From DATAGF01 sp963819845 (GTDB taxonomy: Bacteria > Actinomycetota > Thermoleophilia > Miltoncostaeales > Miltoncostaeaceae): a stretch of DNA of 64,000 nucleotides. This document shows, in pieces, positions 50,960 to 60,296 of the stretch. The translations under genes and the position numbers were made by a program. The stretch lies in NCBI GenBank assembly GCA_963819845.1, contig CAWFXQ010000014.1:124001-188000 (forward strand). Reading direction: 5' to 3'. The notes beneath the pieces were generated by a model. The model did not search any database, had not been told where the DNA came from, and worked only from the letters and a program-made list of their open reading frames with translations. The first letter of the stretch is position 1. The number at the start of each line of letters is the position of its first letter.

Positions 50960-52176
50960 CGCGCGCGCTCGATGACGCGGAACCACGAGCTGCGCAGCCC
51001 GAGGGCGTTTCGGAGCTCGAACCCGCCGCGCACCGCGGTCCGGCCCGCGCGGGTCGTGAAGCGCACCCGCACCGCCCGGCCGGACGTTCCCCGGGAGAGG
51101 ATCTCGACGCTCGTCACCGGGCCGCCCAGGCCGAGGGCACGGCCCAGCGCCCCGGCCGTGAAGGTGGGCGCGTCGGGCCAGGACGAGAAGTAGGGCGAGC
51201 CGCGGTCCCAGGGGTCGGGCACCCCGGTCAGGTACGGCCGCGTCGGGCTGCCCGGGAAGACGTTCTCGACGCTCTCGGTGTGCCCCCCGGAGCTCGCGGA
51301 GAAGTAGGTGGTGATGACGCGGCCATCGTACGTCAGCACCGTGTTGCGGGTGCTCCTGACGGCCCGGTCGCTGCGAGGGTCCTCGGAGGCGATGCCGCCG
51401 TAGGTCTGGCTGCGGTCGTCGGGGTAGATGTCGTAGGGCTCGTCCGGCTTCAGGGTGGCGATGGCGTAGCTGCGCGCCGCGACGGCCTGGACCCGGAGGG
51501 CGGCGGGCGCGTCGTCGCCCCATGAGGCGGGCATCTCCCGCGGCACGACCCCCCGGATGTAGGCCTCGACGTCGACGACGTTGAGCAGGTCGAAGCCGGC
51601 GGCGGCGGGGACGGCCCGCAGCTGGCCGCGGTAGCGCCGCTCGGGATCGGGGCGGGCCTCGCCCCAGGCCACCGCGCCGCCCCGCCCCGCGGCGGCCAGC
51701 CGCACGGCGCCCGTGAACAGCGCGACCCGGCGCGCGCCCCGGGCGAGGGCGAGGCGCCCGCCCGGGCCGGAGCGCAGGGTGTGGGCGGCGCCGGCCCGCA
51801 GGCGCACCCGCTCGCGCCCGTCGGTCGTGCGCCCCAGCGCGACCCAGGGGCGACCGCTCCAGAAGGCGGCGCTGCGCCGCCCTGGGGACAGGAGCACCCG
51901 TACGGAGCGCCTCGGCACCGCCGTCAGCTCAGCGCCCCGGTAGTAGTGGCGCAGGATGGTGCCGGCGTCCCGGCCGTCCCGCGCCTGGCCGCGCGCGCCG
52001 TACTGCGACATGCCCACGCCGTGCCCCCAGCCACGGCCCTGGAACGTGAAGGCCGCGGGCGGGGCGTCGTCGCCGCCGGACTGGGCGGACGCCAGGCCGG
52101 CCGCGGCGAGCGCCCCCGCGGCGAGCGCGGAGGCGGAGACGGCGGAGAGGGCGGGACGGCGCATGCGGGGGCGCAC
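50956..52176 (-). CDS. SpoIID/LytB-domain secreted protein
   Basis: SpoIID-type proteins bind or cut peptidoglycan glycan strands. The 406-residue protein has a signal peptide and then FQGRGWGHGVGMSQYGARGQ near residue 45. Next come LNVVDVEAYIRGVVPREMPA near 200, LRVQAVAARSYAIATL, and FSASSGGHTESVENVF near 293. In many SpoIID proteins the WGHGVGMSQYGA box is near the C-terminus; here it comes first. GTG 52176 or ATG 52164 could be the start. It is coupled to the S55 peptidase gene. Confidence 0.85.
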   Translation of the reverse strand: MRPRMRRPALSAVSASALAAGALAAAGLASAQSGGDDAPPAAFTFQGRGWGHGVGMSQYGARGQARDGRDAGTILRHYYRGAELTAVPRRSVRVLLSPGRRSAAFWSGRPWVALGRTTDGRERVRLRAGAAHTLRSGPGGRLALARGARRVALFTGAVRLAAAGRGGAVAWGEARPDPERRYRGQLRAVPAAAGFDLLNVVDVEAYIRGVVPREMPASWGDDAPAALRVQAVAARSYAIATLKPDEPYDIYPDDRSQTYGGIASEDPRSDRAVRSTRNTVLTYDGRVITTYFSASSGGHTESVENVFPGSPTRPYLTGVPDPWDRGSPYFSSWPDAPTFTAGALGRALGLGGPVTSVEILSRGTSGRAVRVRFTTRAGRTAVRGGFELRNALGLRSSWFRVIERAR

Positions 52177-52213
52177 GTTAGCGGCCGGCCCCCGGCGCGA
52201 CCACGGCGCCGGT

Positions 52214-52861
52214 TTAGCCTTCGCCCATGCGGCCGCCGGTGAGACCCGCCAGATGGAGCGACGCCAGTGCGATGCCCGCCGCGAGGGCCCTGCCGGTGCC
52301 CGATCCCAGCCGGGCCAGGTCGGCCAGCGCCGCCTCCCGGCCGCCGGGCGGGCCGGCCAGCAGGCGGTGGGCGGGCTCGGGCGCCGCCCCCGAGGCCGCC
52401 AGGCGCAGCAGCGTGGCCGACAGCGCGCCGGTGCGCCGGGGGAGGCCGGCCGGGACGAGGTCCCCCACGATCGCGTCGATCCGCCCGGGCGGGAGGCCCG
52501 CGGAGCGGCCCAGGGCGCGGATCGCCGCCGCGGCGCCGGCGAGCACGTCGTCGCCCTCCGGCGTGAGGCCCGGACCCCGCCCCAGGAGGCGGCCGGCGGC
52601 GGCGGCCAGTCGCACGTCGGGCACGGCGACGCGGCCGGCGAGCCAGCGCGCCAGCTCCGCGACGGCGGCGCGGTCCCACCCGGGGGGGCGCACGACCGGG
52701 TCCCAGGCCGGAGGCGCGGCCGGGTCCCAGGCCACGGCGGCCGGGGCCTCCGGGGCGGCGGCGACCACGGCGTTGGCCATCATCGGCACCCCGCGCGCCG
52801 TGACGCTGACCACGAACCCGTCGAGGTCGAGGTGCAGGGCGCCCCGGCCGGTGCCGAGCAC
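52214..52861 (-). CDS. allH: DUF2877 protein (AllH-like oxamate carbamoyltransferase subunit)
   Basis: The protein has the family signature LGRGPGLTPEGDDVLAGAAA near residue 92 and PRRTGALSATLLRLAASG near 140. In Escherichia coli the DUF2877 protein acts with FdrA (AllF) and a DUF1116 protein (AllG) to turn carbamoyl-oxamate into oxamate and carbamoyl phosphate. An FdrA gene and a carbamate kinase lie in the operon upstream on the same strand. Sequence similar to the family seems to extend beyond GTG 52861 without a standard start codon, so the N-terminus is uncertain. Confidence 0.72.
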   Translation of the reverse strand: MLGTGRGALHLDLDGFVVSVTARGVPMMANAVVAAAPEAPAAVAWDPAAPPAWDPVVRPPGWDRAAVAELARWLAGRVAVPDVRLAAAAGRLLGRGPGLTPEGDDVLAGAAAAIRALGRSAGLPPGRIDAIVGDLVPAGLPRRTGALSATLLRLAASGAAPEPAHRLLAGPPGGREAALADLARLGSGTGRALAAGIALASLHLAGLTGGRMGEG

Positions 52862-52912
52862 CCGCAGCCGGCGCGGGCCGTCGAGGCGCTCGAGGACCGC
52901 CGTGGAGACGGC

Positions 52913-53257
52913 GTGAGCGCGGACGGCTGGCTGCTGCCGGCCCCCGGCGCGCGCGTGCGACAGGTGGTGGAGCACGGCGCCTTCGTCGTGCAGCTCCGCG
53001 AGGATCTGGGCCTGGGCGCCTGCCGGCTCACCCGCCACCGCGGCGCCGTGAGCACGAGCTTCGTGGTCGTGGGCTACTCGGAGCGCTCCGAGGTGGGGCT
53101 GCCCTGCCACGTCGTGCACCTGCGCGATGAGGCCGACGGGCGCGAGTACGTCGTCATCGCACAGCTGCCGGCGCGCCTTCAATTCGGCCTTGGAGGCGGC
53201 CGGCGGTGCTCGCCAGGACCGCGAGCGCCTTCGAGGGTCAGGTCCGCCAGCCCTTGA
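52913..53257 (+). CDS. Small protein of unknown function
   Basis: The 114-residue protein (GTG 52913) reads WLLPAPGARVRQVVEHGAFV, then STSFVVVGYSERSEVGLPC and REYVVIAQLPARLQFG. The coding pattern looks real and the strand content suggests a small beta-rich fold. The last residues overlap the end of the convergent gene at 53238. No family is recognised. It is divergent from the DUF2877 gene. Confidence 0.5.
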   Translation: MSADGWLLPAPGARVRQVVEHGAFVVQLREDLGLGACRLTRHRGAVSTSFVVVGYSERSEVGLPCHVVHLRDEADGREYVVIAQLPARLQFGLGGGRRCSPGPRAPSRVRSASP

Positions 53258-53672
53258 CGCCCGAGGTCGCCGACACCATCCGCCGCTTCAGCCCCCAGGG
53301 GATGCGGGAGTAGACCGGCGCGAACAGGGAGCGCCAGAACCAGCCGGCCTCCGCGTGGGGCGCGGGGTGGCCGACGGCCGGCCCGAAGCGGCGCTGGGAC
53401 CGCTCCATCAGGGCCCGCTCGCCGCCGGCCCGCATGCGGCGGGGCACGCGGGGCGCCGGCGGCCGCGCGGCCGGGAACTGGCCGGGCCGGGGGCCGGGGG
53501 TGCCAACGCGGCCGAGCGCGTCGGCCAGGGCGGTCTCGCCGGCCTTGCGGGCCGTCGAGCCCGGCGGGGCCGGGGGCGCGGCGGGCAGGCCGCCCCGGCC
53601 GTGGTGGGCCACCCTGTCGTGGCCGAAGTACTCGCGGACGGACTCCGGGATGCGCGGGTCGGCGTCGCTCAC
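53238..53672 (-). CDS. Pro/Arg-rich protein of unknown function
   Basis: The 144-residue protein has a low-complexity Pro, Gly and Arg middle (FPAARPPAPRVPRRMRAGG). A more ordered end reads AEAGWFWRSLFAPVYSRIPW, then GLKRRMVSATSGVKGW. GTG 53672 overlaps the stop of the flavoprotein gene, so it is the last gene of the nine-gene operon. No function can be assigned. Confidence 0.5.
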   Translation of the reverse strand: MSDADPRIPESVREYFGHDRVAHHGRGGLPAAPPAPPGSTARKAGETALADALGRVGTPGPRPGQFPAARPPAPRVPRRMRAGGERALMERSQRRFGPAVGHPAPHAEAGWFWRSLFAPVYSRIPWGLKRRMVSATSGVKGWRT

Positions 53673-54989
53673 AGCTGCGCCATCCCGTTCAGGGCGGCCA
53701 CCGACAGAGGCTCGTAGAGGGCGCCGATCGGCGGGGAGTAGACGTTCTCCATGAAGGCCAGGTCCTCGAGCGTGGCGCCGCGCTTGAGGGCGAACGCCAG
53801 GAAGTCGGCGCGCTCCTTGATGCCCTCGCCGCCCACGAACTGGCCGCCGATCAGGCGCCCGCTGCCGGGCTCGGCCAGCAGCTTCACCCGCACCTGCTGG
53901 ACGCCGGGGAAGTAGCGGGCCCGGCTGATGCCGTTGGCCGCGCCCATGACGTAGGGGATCCCGAGCGAGGTCGCCAGGCTCTCCCCGAAGCTCGCGCCGC
54001 CGATCTGGACCTGGCCGCCGACCATCCCCCAGGGGATGTTGACCGGGTCGTAGCGGCGGTCCCCGCCCCCGGCGTTGGCCCCGGCCACCCGGCCCTGCTG
54101 CATCGCGTGGGAGCCGGTGAGGCCCTGCACCGCGACGCCGGTGAGGTTCTGCGGCACCTCCACGGCGTCGCCGGCGGCGTACACGCCCTCCATCGAGGTG
54201 CGCATGCGCTCGTCAACCGACAGCGCCCCGGTGGAGCCGAGCGTCAGGCCCATCGACCGGGCCAGCGTCGTCTCGGGCTCCTTGTGGGTGCAGATCACGC
54301 AGATGTCGGCCTCGATCTCGCCGTCGGTGGTCGCCACCGCGCGCAGCTTCCCCGGTCCCCTCGAAGCCGACCAGGGCCGTGCCGAAGCGCAGGTCGCAGC
54401 CCAGCTCGCGCAGGCTCTCCTGCACCGGCTCGGCGATGTCGGCGTCGGCGACCTGGGCCAGCAGCCAGGCGTTCTCGTCGACGACGTGGGTCTCGATGCC
54501 GCGATGGGCGAGGGCCGTCGCCATCTCGACGCCCAGCGGCCCGGCCTCCAGCACGACCGCCTTCCGGACGTCGTTCAGGGTCTCGTTCAGCTCCATGCCC
54601 CGGCGGATGTTCTTGACGAAGGTGAGGCCCTCGAGGTCGGTTCCCGGGACGTCGGGGAGCGTGTAGTTCCAGCCGGTGCAGATGATGAGCCGGTCCCACG
54701 GCAGCACGTCGCCGTTGGCCGTCATCGTCCGCGCCGCGGCGTCGACCTCGGTGACGACGGTCTGGGTGCGCAGGTCGATGCCCGCCTCGGCGTAGTTCTC
54801 CGGGCCCGCGAGGAAGAGCCGCTCGAAGTCGGGGATCTCGCGCCCGAGGACGTAGGGGATGCCGCACGGGGAGTACGCGACGTCCTCGTACTCGGTGCAC
54901 ACGACCACGGTCGCGTCCGGGTCGGTGCGCTTGGCCATCGAGCCCGCGCTGATGCCCGCCGCGCCGCCGCCGATCACACAGATGTTCAT
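53669..54989 (-). pseudogene. CoA-disulfide-reductase-like FAD/NAD(P) oxidoreductase with a G-run frameshift
   Basis: The N-terminus reads ICVIGGGAAGISAGSMAKR (FAD loop) and VAYSPCGIPYVLGREI, whose Cys near residue 43 matches the redox Cys of CoA-disulfide reductases. VLEAGPLGVEMATALAHRG is the second dinucleotide loop. The frame breaks near 54350 in a four-G run (GFEGTG) and resumes as KLRAVATTDGEIEADI. It continues through GVYAAGDAVEVP to the C-terminal dimerisation domain. Dropping one G restores about 439 residues, so the lesion may be a homopolymer error. It could reduce a low-molecular-weight or persulfide disulfide. Confidence 0.82.
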
Positions 54990-55020
54990 CGTCTCACCAC
55001 CGGTCGGGGAAAGCGCGACG

Positions 55021-55446
55021 CTACCCGATGGGGTCGTCGAGGTGGTAGCGGATCTCCGGAGGGTGGGCGAGCGTGTTGGTGACCCAGCAGTAGCGCTTGG
55101 CCAGCTCGACGGCGGGGGCGATCGCCGCGGCCGGGGTCGAGGAGTGGACCCAGAGGTCGTAGCTGCCGTGGCGCGGCTCGCCGACCTGCCGGTGGGGCTG
55201 CACCTGCACCTCGAGGTCGCCGACCTCGATCCGCACCTTGCGCGCCGCCCAGACGATCGCGATGCAGAAGCACGACGCGAGCGCCGCCGCGACCAGCTCG
55301 GTCGGCATGGGGCCGGAGTCCTGGCCGCCGAACTCGGCCGGCTCGTCGACGCGGATCGCGTGGCCGCGCCCCGAGACGTCGGTCGCCAGGCCGCCGGCCC
55401 ACTCGGCCGTCCAAACCGCGTACTCGTGCTCGTCACGCAGCGACAC
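55021..55446 (-). CDS. OsmC/Ohr-family peroxiredoxin-like protein
   Basis: The 141-residue protein has the OsmC fold. The first cysteine is in LVAAALASCFCIAIVWAARK near residue 58 and the second in LAKRYCWVTNTLAHPPEI near 117, the usual pair that reduces organic peroxides. It overlaps the glycosyltransferase stop by 14 bases and precedes the CoA-disulfide-reductase-like gene by 31 bases. A detoxifying thiol function within the operon is plausible. Confidence 0.85.
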   Translation of the reverse strand: MSLRDEHEYAVWTAEWAGGLATDVSGRGHAIRVDEPAEFGGQDSGPMPTELVAAALASCFCIAIVWAARKVRIEVGDLEVQVQPHRQVGEPRHGSYDLWVHSSTPAAAIAPAVELAKRYCWVTNTLAHPPEIRYHLDDPIG

Positions 55447-56603
55447 TGAGCCTCCCGTAGACCTCCTCGTGCGCCGCCGCCGCGGCCGCCCAGGTGAACC
55501 GCGCGGCCGTCGCGGGGCCGGCCGCGGCGAGGCGGCGGCGCAGCGGCGCGTCGCCCGCGGCGGTCGCCAGCGCCGCCGCCAGCGCCGCGGCGTCGCCGGC
55601 GGGGACCATCAGGCAGTCCTCTCCCGGCGTCAGGAACTCGCGCAGCACCGGCAGGTCGCTCGCGACCACCGGGAGCCCCGCGGCCATGGCCTCCAGCGCC
55701 ACGAGCCCGAAGCCCTCCCGCTCGGACGGGAAGGCGAGGACGTCGGCGGCCCGGTAGAGCGCCGGCATGTCGTCGTCGGGAACGGGGCCGAGCACGGCCA
55801 CGTCGGCGTCCGGAGGCGGCGCCGGGCCGCGGTGCACGCGCAGGGCCAGGCGGTCGGCGTCCCGCTCCCACGCGGTGCGGTAGTCGGCGTAGTCGAACAG
55901 GGTCTCGCCGCCGGCGATCGCCAGGAGGGCGGCGGGGCCCAGGCCGGCGCGCGCCCGGGCGAACGCCCGAAGCAGGGTGCGGCTGCCCTTGCGCGGCTCG
56001 ATGCCCCCGACGGCCAGCACCGCCGCCCGGCCGCCCCAGCCCATGTCGCTCGGCGGCCTCCCGGCGGTCGAGGGCGCAGCCCGCGAAGCGGGCGGCGTCC
56101 ACGCCGTTGGGGATGACGTCGGCCCCGACGCCGTGGTCGCGCTCCAGGGCCTCGGCCCAGTGGCGGCTCACGCAGATGCGGTGGTCGACGTCCTCGATCG
56201 AGGCCCGCTGGCACTCGGCCAGCACCGGGCTGGCGAAGTCGTCAACGTGGTGGACGGTCCGCACGACCGCCGGGACGCGGCCCTCGGCCCGCAGGGCCAG
56301 CAGCGAGCGGGCCGACAGGCAGTCCTCGGCGTGGTGGACGTCGGCCGGCCCCGCCTCCCGCAACCCGCCCGCGAGGGTCTCGGCGTAGCGCAGGATGCGC
56401 GCCTCCACCTCCTCGCCGGGGCGGCGGTTGACGGGCACCAGGCGCGCGGGCACCCGCGGCGGGCGGAAGAACGCGGCGCCGTCGGCCGAGAGCGCCCAGA
56501 GCTCGACGTCGTGGCCGCGGTCGCCGAGCGCCTCGGCCAGGGACAGCGCGTGGACCACGCCCCCGCGGGGCTTGGTCGAGTAGGTGACGATGCGGATCCT
56601 CAT
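55433..56603 (-). pseudogene. MSMEG_0565-type group 4 glycosyltransferase with a frameshift
   Basis: The start (IRIVTYSTKPRGGVVHALSL) is the hallmark of the MSMEG_0565 glycosyltransferases found in nitrogen-starvation clusters. It continues through DCLSARSLLALR, HHVDDFASPVLAECQ and VGADVIPNGVDAARFAG. The frame breaks near 56040 (REAAERHG) and resumes as MGWGGRAAVLAVGGIEPRKG. The nucleotide-binding EREGFGLVALEAMAAGLPVV follows. One extra base or two missing bases explain the break, and the repaired length is about 389 residues. It is coupled to FdrA upstream. Confidence 0.82.
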
Positions 56604-58060
56604 CCGGCCAGCGCCGCCGCCAGCCGGGCGGCGGACGCGTTGGTCGGCGCCAGCCGGGCACCGGCCTCCCGGAGGGTCTCCTCCTGGCGGCTGCGGACCT
56701 GGGGGTCGCCCTCGGTGCCCAGCACGTAGGCGACCACCGCGAGCTGGGGGCGCTCGGCGAGCGCGTCCCGGATGGCGGGCGCCAGCGCCCCGGCGGGATC
56801 GGGGTGGCCGGCGTAGCCCAGCACGACGTCGAGCAGCACGACCCCCACGTCGGGGTCGGCGGCCTCGGTCCGCAGGCGCTCGACCCGCGCCTCGGGGTCG
56901 ATCATCGGGTGAGGGCGGCCGCGGGTGAACTCCTCCTCGCCCAGGTCGAGGCAGACGTGCCCGTCCGGCGCGCCCTCCAGCCGCCGGGCGCGCCCCGCCG
57001 GGGCGTTCGACGACACCGCCGGGAGGCGCTCGGCCAGGATCGCCGATGCCTCGCTGCAGAGCGTGCCGCCCGAGAAGAGCCCGCGCACCGCGCCCCCCGC
57101 CACCCAGCCGGCCCGCGGGTCGGCGGCGCGCTCGGCCGGCCGGCCGGCGAGCCGGACGGCGGCGAGGGCGGCGTCCTCCAGGGTGGCGGCCAGCTCCACG
57201 CCCTCGACCGGCTCGACCCCGCCCCCGACCATGCAGGCGGCCGCCGGCGTGCCGCACTCCGCGAGCGCCCGCAGGACCCGCGCGGCCACGCCCGGGGCGG
57301 GGGGCTTGGAGACGCACAGGATCACCTCGGTCCCCTCGTGCGCGGCGAGGCGGGCGATGGCGTCGAGCGCCGTGATCGCCCCGACGTCCTCGGCCAGGTC
57401 GCGGCCCCCGGTGCCGTAGCAGCGGCTGATGCCCTCGCCGGCCCGGTCGATCAGCACCGTGACCTCCTGGGCGCCGGTGCCGGCTGCGGCGACGACCCCG
57501 ACCCGCCCCGGGGCGACGACGTTCGCGAAGCCGAGCGCGAGCCCGTCGACGATCGCCGTGCCCGCCCCCGGCCCCATGACGAGCCGGTCGAGGGAGTGGG
57601 CGCGCCGCTTGAGGGCGATCTCGTCCTCCCGCGGGACGCCGTCGCTGAACAGCAGCACGTCCATGCCCGCGCCGAGGGCCTTGTGGGCCTCCAGCGCGGC
57701 GTAGTCGCCGGGGACCGAGATGACGGCCAGGTCGCCCTCCGCGCGGGCGATGGAGGCCGGCGGCCGCGGGCCGGCCGCCCCGTCGGCGCCCGCCGCGGGC
57801 CGGCGGTCGAGCACGGCGGCCGCCGCGGCCATGCCCTCGGCCGCCGCGGAGCCCTGCACGGCGATCACCAGGTCGTCGGGGCCGGCCCCCTCCATGGCCG
57901 GATCGGCCATGCCGAGGGCCGCGGCCTCCTGGCGGTTGGCGGGAGTCCCCATGAAGCAGAACGCCCGCTCGACCCCCTCGACGCCCTCGGCGGCGCGCGC
58001 GGCGGCCATCATCTTGGCGCTGTCGGCCCAGCGCCCGGCGCGCACCTGGACCTCCGTCAC
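56600..58060 (-). CDS. fdrA: FdrA-like acyl-CoA-synthetase-family protein (AllF type)
   Basis: The 486-residue protein starts with VQVRAGRWADSAKMMAAARA and has RAFCFMGTPANRQEAAALG near residue 33. The succinyl-CoA-synthetase-like part includes ANVVAPGRVGVVAAAGTGAQ near 178 and the probable phospho-His region GISRCYGTGGRDLAEDVGA near 210. GEEEFTRGRPHPMIDPEARV is near 372. In E. coli FdrA (AllF) is a catalytic subunit of oxamate carbamoyltransferase. With DUF2877 and carbamate kinase genes beside it, a carbamoyl-transfer reaction is the best inference. A DUF1116 partner is not visible. Confidence 0.85.
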   Translation of the reverse strand: MTEVQVRAGRWADSAKMMAAARAAEGVEGVERAFCFMGTPANRQEAAALGMADPAMEGAGPDDLVIAVQGSAAAEGMAAAAAVLDRRPAAGADGAAGPRPPASIARAEGDLAVISVPGDYAALEAHKALGAGMDVLLFSDGVPREDEIALKRRAHSLDRLVMGPGAGTAIVDGLALGFANVVAPGRVGVVAAAGTGAQEVTVLIDRAGEGISRCYGTGGRDLAEDVGAITALDAIARLAAHEGTEVILCVSKPPAPGVAARVLRALAECGTPAAACMVGGGVEPVEGVELAATLEDAALAAVRLAGRPAERAADPRAGWVAGGAVRGLFSGGTLCSEASAILAERLPAVSSNAPAGRARRLEGAPDGHVCLDLGEEEFTRGRPHPMIDPEARVERLRTEAADPDVGVVLLDVVLGYAGHPDPAGALAPAIRDALAERPQLAVVAYVLGTEGDPQVRSRQEETLREAGARLAPTNASAARLAAALAG

Positions 58061-59292
58061 GCCCGGACCGCGCGGCCCTCAGGACCCGCCAGCAGCGGCT
58101 CGGCCTGCGCGCCGAGGGCCTCGTCGTCGGTCTCGGCCGCGCGCAGGGTGGCGGCGCGGCCGCCCTCCACCAGCACCGCGCCCGGGCGCAGGTGGATGAA
58201 GGGCGACGCCTGGGCCATCGCGTAGGCGCCGGTCTGGCCGATCCAGACCAGGTCGCCGGGCCGCAGCGGCGGCAGGGGCACCTCGCGCGCGACCGCGTCG
58301 TGCTGCAGGCAGAGCGGGCCGAAGAGGTCGGTGGGCCGCTCGGCGCCCGCGCGCGGCGCGGCCGGGCGCACCGGCGAGCGCTTCCACAGCACGCAGGGCA
58401 CCTGGGTGACGCCGGCGTCGACCACGACCGCGCCCCGGCCGCGGCGCGCGACCACGCGCGCCAGCAGCCAGCCGGCGTCGCGCACCAGCGCCCGCCCGGG
58501 CTCCAGCACCAGCGGCGGCGCCCCCGGCCCCAGCGCCTCGCGGGCGGCGTCGAGGTGCCCGGCCAGCCCGGCCGCCGCCGGCCAGCCGCCGCCCAGATCG
58601 AGCCACTCGATGCCGCCGAGGCCTTCGGCCACCTCACGCAGCCGCACCGCGGCGGCCGCGAAGCGCTCGGCCGGGACCGGGTACTGCACCGTGACGCCGT
58701 GGATCGGCGGGCCGGAGGCCGGCAGCGGCCCGAGCTGGTAGGCGCCCAGGTGGATGTGCAGGCCGGTCAGCGGCAGCCCTGCGCGGGCCAGCACCGAGGC
58801 CGCGGCCCTCGCGAGCCGCGGCGGCACGCCGAAGCGGTCGCGCCCGTCGCGGTCGGGCGGCACCAGGCGCAGGCCCGCCCGCGCGCCCGGGGCGGCCTCG
58901 GACGCGAGCCGGGCGATCGCGCGCACCTGCTCGACCCCATCGGCGATCACGGTCGCGCCCTCGCGCAGCGCCCGGCGCAGCTCCTGCTCGGTCTTGAGCG
59001 GGCCGTTGAAGACGATCCGCGACCCCGGCACCCCCGCCCGCCGCGCCACGCGGTACTCGAACCCGGAGGCCACCTCGGCCCAGCAGCCGGCGCGCGCCAG
59101 CCGGGCGACCAGGCCCATCAGGGGGTTCGACTTCACCGAGTAGGCCACCGTCGCGCCGGGCCCCGCGACGGCCTGGAACGCCTGGGCCTCGGACTCCAGG
59201 CGCGCTCCGTCGAAGACGTAGAGCGGGGTCCCGAAGCGCTCGGCGAGCTCCTCGGCGCGCCCCGGCGGCGAGGGGTCGACGGCGCGGATCAC
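58057..59292 (-). CDS. Fold-type III PLP enzyme (diaminopimelate/ornithine decarboxylase family)
   Basis: The 411-residue protein has the PLP lysine in TVAYSVKSNPLMGLV near residue 54, LHIHLGAYQLG near 180 and IEWLDLGGGWPAAAG near 233. PLVLEPGRALVRDAGWL is near 264 and GDLVWIGQTGAYAMA near 358. It decarboxylates or racemises an amino acid, but the substrate is not evident. VTQVPCVLWKRSPVRP replaces the usual DAGMNDL-like strand, so it is divergent from LysA. GTG 59292 overlaps the upstream stop. Confidence 0.85.
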   Translation of the reverse strand: MIRAVDPSPPGRAEELAERFGTPLYVFDGARLESEAQAFQAVAGPGATVAYSVKSNPLMGLVARLARAGCWAEVASGFEYRVARRAGVPGSRIVFNGPLKTEQELRRALREGATVIADGVEQVRAIARLASEAAPGARAGLRLVPPDRDGRDRFGVPPRLARAAASVLARAGLPLTGLHIHLGAYQLGPLPASGPPIHGVTVQYPVPAERFAAAAVRLREVAEGLGGIEWLDLGGGWPAAAGLAGHLDAAREALGPGAPPLVLEPGRALVRDAGWLLARVVARRGRGAVVVDAGVTQVPCVLWKRSPVRPAAPRAGAERPTDLFGPLCLQHDAVAREVPLPPLRPGDLVWIGQTGAYAMAQASPFIHLRPGAVLVEGGRAATLRAAETDDEALGAQAEPLLAGPEGRAVRA

Positions 59293-60296
59293 GCCGGCAC
59301 CGCCGCCCGGATCCGGGGCCAGACCTCCGCTCCCACCCGGCCGACCTCCTCGCGGTGGGGGTAGCCGGAGGCGATCACGAGGTCGACGCCGGCCCGACGG
59401 TAGTCGCCCAGCATCCGCGCGACCCGGTCGTACGAGCCCACCAGCGCCGTTCCGGCCCCGCCGCGCACCGCCCGGATCCCCGCCCACAGGCCGGGGGCCA
59501 CCCAGCCCTCGCCGTCGGACGGGATCGCGTTCATGCGCCCCTGGCCGACGCTGTCGAAGGCCGCGTATTCGGCCGCCCGGTCGCCGGTCACCTGCGCCCG
59601 CGACAGCAGGTCGACGGCGCGCTCGCGGGCCTCCTCGTCGGTGGGGCGGGCGATGAGGTGGATGCGCAGGCCCACCCGGATCGGCCGGGCGGCCCGCTTG
59701 CGGATGGCGGTGGCGCGGGCGGCGATCGCCTTCGGCGGCTCGCCCCACATGAGGTAGGTGTCGGCGGCGCGGCAGGCCAGCGCCAGGGCGTCCTCGCTCG
59801 CCCCGCCCAGATAGAGCGGCCCGCGGAAGCGCGCGCGCAGGGCGTCGGCCAGCTCCCCCAGGCGGGCGTAGCGGCCGGCGTGGTCCAGGGGCGGGGCGCC
59901 GTAGCCGGTGTCGGGCCCGCCGCCGGCGACGAGGTTGATGGCGATCCGGCCCGGCGCCATCGCCCAGAGCGTCTCGGCCTGGTGCGCGGCCAGCTCGGGC
60001 CGCAGCGCGGCCGGGTTGACGGCCACCAGCAGCCGGATCGAGCGGGTCGCGGGCGCGAGCGCCGCGGCCGTCGTCCAGCTCTCGGAGAACGGGGCGTCCG
60101 GCGCGAACGAGTCGTTGACCGTCCCGGTCGGGACCAGGATCTCGGTCGCGCCGGCGTCCTCGGCCGCGCGCGCGACCGAGGCGAGGTAGGCGATGTCGGG
60201 CGGCCGCTCCGGGAGCGCGGTCCCGAGCCACCTGCCGTCGCCCTCCGATGGGCAGTACCACCCGAGCTCGAGCACCGGCCGAAGGCTACCCGCCAT
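59289..60296 (-). CDS. LLM-class flavin-dependent monooxygenase (SsuD-like)
   Basis: The 335-residue protein is a bacterial-luciferase-type barrel related to alkanesulfonate monooxygenase. It has ILVPTGTVNDSFAPDAPFSE near residue 52, RLLVAVNPAALRPELAAHQ near 88, RIAINLVAGGGPDTGYGAP near 115, and ERAVDLLSRAQVTGDRAAEY near 222. It needs reduced flavin from a partner. The substrate is probably an organic amine or sulfonate; this is inference. A GTG at 60275, seven bases after a TAGCCT box, is an alternative start. Confidence 0.85.
   Translation of the reverse strand: MAGSLRPVLELGWYCPSEGDGRWLGTALPERPPDIAYLASVARAAEDAGATEILVPTGTVNDSFAPDAPFSESWTTAAALAPATRSIRLLVAVNPAALRPELAAHQAETLWAMAPGRIAINLVAGGGPDTGYGAPPLDHAGRYARLGELADALRARFRGPLYLGGASEDALALACRAADTYLMWGEPPKAIAARATAIRKRAARPIRVGLRIHLIARPTDEEARERAVDLLSRAQVTGDRAAEYAAFDSVGQGRMNAIPSDGEGWVAPGLWAGIRAVRGGAGTALVGSYDRVARMLGDYRRAGVDLVIASGYPHREEVGRVGAEVWPRIRAAVPA

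Noticed and set aside
53669..58637. A single minus-strand frame open for about 4.4 kb (54213-58637)
   Set aside because: It is a composite of pieces of four real genes and antisense or wrong-frame sequence kept open by high GC. Only the MRIRIV (glycosyltransferase) and MNICVI (flavoprotein) parts are genuine.
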